Shown here in pieces: positions 32,568 through 35,043 of a stretch of 35,043 bases of DNA; positions within the stretch are counted from its first letter, which is position 1, and every line of letters starts with the position of its first letter. The DNA lies in assembly GCA_035353855.1 (NCBI GenBank), contig DAOQAK010000043.1, positions 1 through 35,043 on the forward strand, read 5' to 3'. The notes beneath the pieces are model-generated. The model was not told the DNA's origin and made no database searches. It saw only the letters and a list, made by a program, of their open reading frames with translations. A program made the translations under genes and the position numbers. Source of the DNA: Bacteroidales bacterium (lineage in GTDB: Bacteria; Bacteroidota; Bacteroidia; Bacteroidales; CG2-30-32-10).

Positions 32568-34370
32568 TTAGTAGGTTATACCTTTTTGAGCGGCCATATT
32601 TTTATAATACTCAGCTTTTTCTTTATCCTGCCATCCTGTTAAAATACTCTTTAAATTTTGCTTTGCGTTTTTATATGTAGGATCGCTTTCAAGTATTGAA
32701 ATGCAAAGTTTTACCGATTCTTCATAATTTTCCTGTAACGCGAGTAATGCTGCAAGATCGTTCTTGGCATCATTGTTCTTGTCATCCATGGTTAGCGATT
32801 TTTTAATAAGCTCAATCGCTTTGGTGTAATTTTTTTCATCATATCTTACACAGCCCAGGTTATAATATGCCATTGCAGAATTAGGATTTATTTCAATTTC
32901 TTTCAGAAAGAATTTTTCAGCTACTTTATCATCACCGCGATTGAGGTAGATGCGTCCTAAATTATTATTAACTTCAGCAATATCGGGATTAAGTTTTAAG
33001 CATTCGTAATATAATTTTTCAGCTCTATCAACTTGTTTATTTACCTGCAGGTATGAAGCCATTCCTCTTAATGCTGCTGAAGAATGTGGAGAACCCTCGG
33101 CTGCACTGGTCCAGTAACTTAATTCATTCTTGTAATCTTTACTATGCATCCATGCGATAACAAAGAAAAATATAAGAATTGCAATATATGTTAGTCGTAC
33201 TTTTATTTTGTTAAAATCAAGTTTTTTTATAAAATCGGTTTCCATTAAAATGATCATGAATCCTATCATTGGTAAATATAAGCGGTGTTCTAAGAAAAGT
33301 GTTTCAATTTTATCGCTTGTGCGAAGGATTGCAGGGGCTAACAATATCAACAACCAAAGAATTCCAAAAATTATTCTTTTGTAATTTTTTTCTTTTGTTT
33401 TCCAAATAAGTAAAATAATTATAAGTACACTGATAATGCCGTAGATTATTGGTACATCCTGGAGAACAGGCATAGTGTTTAAATGGAACGGTAAAATTAT
33501 TTTCCCGATATATTGAATTATTGCAGGAAGGTTAGTGAAGAAGTTTGAAATAATAAAAGCTAATGGATAACCTACTGTATTTTTTAACACAGTTTTCCTT
33601 AACAGAATAGTAAAAATAACAAGGATCACCCAGAATATCACAGGTGTTTTGTATTCATTTATTTTTTTAGATAGTGAGAGCTTTTCTTTTTTCCATAATA
33701 GAATATAGAATCCAAAAATTACCGGGAGGAAAATTGCAGATTCTTTGGTCAATATTGATATAAGAAAAAAGAATAAATGTAAAAAAAGGAGCAATATTTT
33801 TTTACTATCCAGGTAATCTATTAAGAATATAAAACTGCATAAGGCAAAAAGTGTTAGCAATGTATCGTTTCTGCCCGGAATCCATGCAATGGTTTGTACT
33901 AAAACCGGATGTACTGCAAATATTGAAGAAAAAATAAATGCTTTTATTTTATCGAATGAAAGTTTTTGAAAAAAATAAAAAAGCAGGATACAGCATATAA
34001 GGTGCAAGATAATATTTGCAAAGTGGATGAACCAGTAATGTTTTCCGGCAATTTGTGTGTCAATAAAAAATGAAAGCGTTAAAACAGGACGATAGTAATT
34101 GTCGGTAACTTTAAACGTATTATAAAAAACACTTTGTTTGAATATATTTGTAAAGTTTGAAGGGTTGCTTAAAAAATCATAGTTTTCTTTTACTAATGCC
34201 ACATCATCGTTATTAGTGAAATCATATTTTATTGATGGTGCGTAAAGACAAAAAACCAGTACAGTTATCAAAAGCAGAAAATAAATATTCTTCACAGGTT
34301 TTTTTTTCTCCTGTTGAGTTTTTTTTGGAGGAATATTTTTCTTTATGTTGCTGCTTTTAGTTTTCGACAT
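32568..34370 (-). CDS. Polytopic membrane protein with C-terminal TPR repeats (TMTC-like)
   Basis: A 600-residue protein. After a basic N-terminal tail (1-27) come about ten to eleven membrane helices (28-405), with the TMTC/GT-C-like segments FTNNDDVALV and YYRPVLTLSFFIDTQIAGKHYW, then AVHPVLVQTIAWIPGRNDTL (about 153-172). Residues about 430-590 form four to five TPR units (AEKLYYECLKLNPDIAEVNN, AEKFFLKEIEINPNSAMAYY). This layout is shared with O-mannosyltransferase-like TMTC proteins and other DUF1736-type bacterial proteins. The acidic NDD pair in the first loop would be the catalytic site of a GT-C enzyme. A glycosyltransferase role is likely, but substrate and donor are unknown. A -7 motif precedes it. 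Confidence 0.82.
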   Translation of the reverse strand: MSKTKSSNIKKNIPPKKTQQEKKKPVKNIYFLLLITVLVFCLYAPSIKYDFTNNDDVALVKENYDFLSNPSNFTNIFKQSVFYNTFKVTDNYYRPVLTLSFFIDTQIAGKHYWFIHFANIILHLICCILLFYFFQKLSFDKIKAFIFSSIFAVHPVLVQTIAWIPGRNDTLLTLFALCSFIFLIDYLDSKKILLLFLHLFFFLISILTKESAIFLPVIFGFYILLWKKEKLSLSKKINEYKTPVIFWVILVIFTILLRKTVLKNTVGYPLAFIISNFFTNLPAIIQYIGKIILPFHLNTMPVLQDVPIIYGIISVLIIILLIWKTKEKNYKRIIFGILWLLILLAPAILRTSDKIETLFLEHRLYLPMIGFMIILMETDFIKKLDFNKIKVRLTYIAILIFFFVIAWMHSKDYKNELSYWTSAAEGSPHSSAALRGMASYLQVNKQVDRAEKLYYECLKLNPDIAEVNNNLGRIYLNRGDDKVAEKFFLKEIEINPNSAMAYYNLGCVRYDEKNYTKAIELIKKSLTMDDKNNDAKNDLAALLALQENYEESVKLCISILESDPTYKNAKQNLKSILTGWQDKEKAEYYKNMAAQKGITY

Positions 34371-34386
34371 TTTGTGGAAATTGTGT

Positions 34387-34394
34387 CAAAAATA
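34387..34394 (-). promoter_or_regulatory. Bacteroidota -7 promoter motif before the TPR membrane protein
   Basis: TATTTTTG on the minus strand matches TAnnTTTG, 17 bases before the start codon at 34370. Confidence 0.42.
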
Positions 34395-34460
34395 GGAAAA
34401 TAAATTTTAGTATAAAAAAATATAGAATGTAATAATATTGTTTTTCTGTGGTTTTTTGAA

Positions 34461-34952
34461 TCAACTGCCTTTTAGTTCAATCAAATATTCTTTATTATTA
34501 TATGTGGTTTTCATTTTAATCTCGCTATTTGTTAGACGAATTATTTCCCATTTAGGCTTAGATTTATCAAAAAAGGGACCTGTGCCAGATGGCCATGAAA
34601 CTGTTCCAATTCCAGCCCTACAGCTTGAATATGTAACAGAAAGAATTTTATTTTTCTCAATTAATTCCCATGTCCAGACTAAACTTGGAGATATTCCATC
34701 ATCACGTATATTTTCAATTGTACATCCATTTGTATTTGAATTTTTGTCGTAGAAAAAAATTAGTATGTCACACAAACTATCTTTGAATAAACCCAGAGAA
34801 TCAATTCCATTTACGGTATATTCTTTTAGCTGATATGTGCCATAAATTCTTTTTAAAGGGGAGCGCAAACTAAAGCAAGAGCCTTCTTCGTATTTTTTGC
34901 AGCCCTCGGTGATGGCTGTTATTGCTATAAGAATTAAAATTATCTTTTTCAT
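34461..34952 (-). CDS. Putative lipoprotein of unknown function
   Basis: A 163-residue protein with a lipoprotein signal peptide (KKIILILIAITAITEGC, Cys18) followed by KKYEEGSC. The body looks like a small beta-barrel of the lipocalin-like type often seen in Bacteroidota lipoproteins: RIYGTYQLKEYTVNGIDS near the start, then TWELIEKNKILSVTY and KWEIIRLTNSEIKMKTTY. I cannot name the family with confidence. It is expected to be anchored in a membrane facing the periplasm or the surface. It stands 90 bases upstream of the TPR protein gene on the same strand. The last 91 bases of the window show no feature. Confidence 0.75.
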   Translation of the reverse strand: MKKIILILIAITAITEGCKKYEEGSCFSLRSPLKRIYGTYQLKEYTVNGIDSLGLFKDSLCDILIFFYDKNSNTNGCTIENIRDDGISPSLVWTWELIEKNKILSVTYSSCRAGIGTVSWPSGTGPFFDKSKPKWEIIRLTNSEIKMKTTYNNKEYLIELKGS

Positions 34953-35043
34953 ATAACGGAGTTATTAAGTTAATAAGTTATTTAGTTGTTATCACTAGCG
35001 TTGCGTTGTTTTTTTTAAAAAGGTCATTGACATCTTGATAATT

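Overview
The window comes from an AT-rich bacterium of the Bacteroidota. The signs are a secreted PKD/SprB-repeat protein with a type IX secretion (T9SS) sorting tail, Rho with a long N-terminal insertion, Bacteroidota-type families (DUF4293, GH97, DUF1573), gene starts without Shine-Dalgarno sequences, and several copies of the Bacteroidota -7 promoter motif TAnnTTTG just upstream of genes. I cannot place it below phylum. No rRNA, tRNA, CRISPR array or prophage was seen.

Layout. Positions 322-1853 (minus) hold an assimilatory APS reductase coupled to a metallo-beta-lactamase-fold hydrolase. Positions 1937-2550 are a repeat island: palindromic, REP-like hairpins around the joined ends of a decayed IS200-like transposase. 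Positions 2715-7691 (plus) hold the T9SS PKD protein, the murein-recycling ligase Mpl and a double-DUF1573 protein, closed by a perfect 19-bp hairpin shared with the convergent metF. metF (minus) and the B12-dependent metH (plus) diverge from a short common region and together make and use methyl-THF for methionine synthesis. A GH97 alpha-glucosidase-like gene with a discoidin-like tail follows. It is cut by one in-frame TAA at a predicted calcium-ligand Glu codon, and the frame stays open afterwards. Positions 15232-15821 are a second repeat island, carrying the same hairpin type as the first and a 25-nt identity to the end of rho.

Positions 15822-19797 (minus) hold a DUF3795 protein, an AspT/YidE-type transporter and rho; a DUF4293 membrane protein diverges from rho. 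Positions 20500-21098 contain no gene but two identical tandem 234-bp units plus a diverged partial third. Each full unit contains a 122-bp MITE-like palindromic element. Positions 21099-23492 (minus) are an overlapping cluster of a pRiA4b ORF-3-like protein, miaA and a membrane-anchored alpha/beta hydrolase. Positions 23652-29206 (minus) are a tight six-gene run: ribD, a DMT permease, a YigZ-type protein, GT9 glycosyltransferase, a TsaC/YrdC protein and a CCA-adding-type nucleotidyltransferase. prmC and kup run the other way. The end holds a small basic lipoprotein, a membrane/TPR protein and another lipoprotein.

Most genes are housekeeping: sulfur and methionine metabolism, riboflavin, tRNA maturation and modification (miaA, cca, tsaC), translation termination (prmC), cell-wall recycling and potassium uptake. 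I found no convincing new defence or mobile system. The unusual material lies in the repeat islands, the 234-bp duplication and the interrupted GH97 gene.
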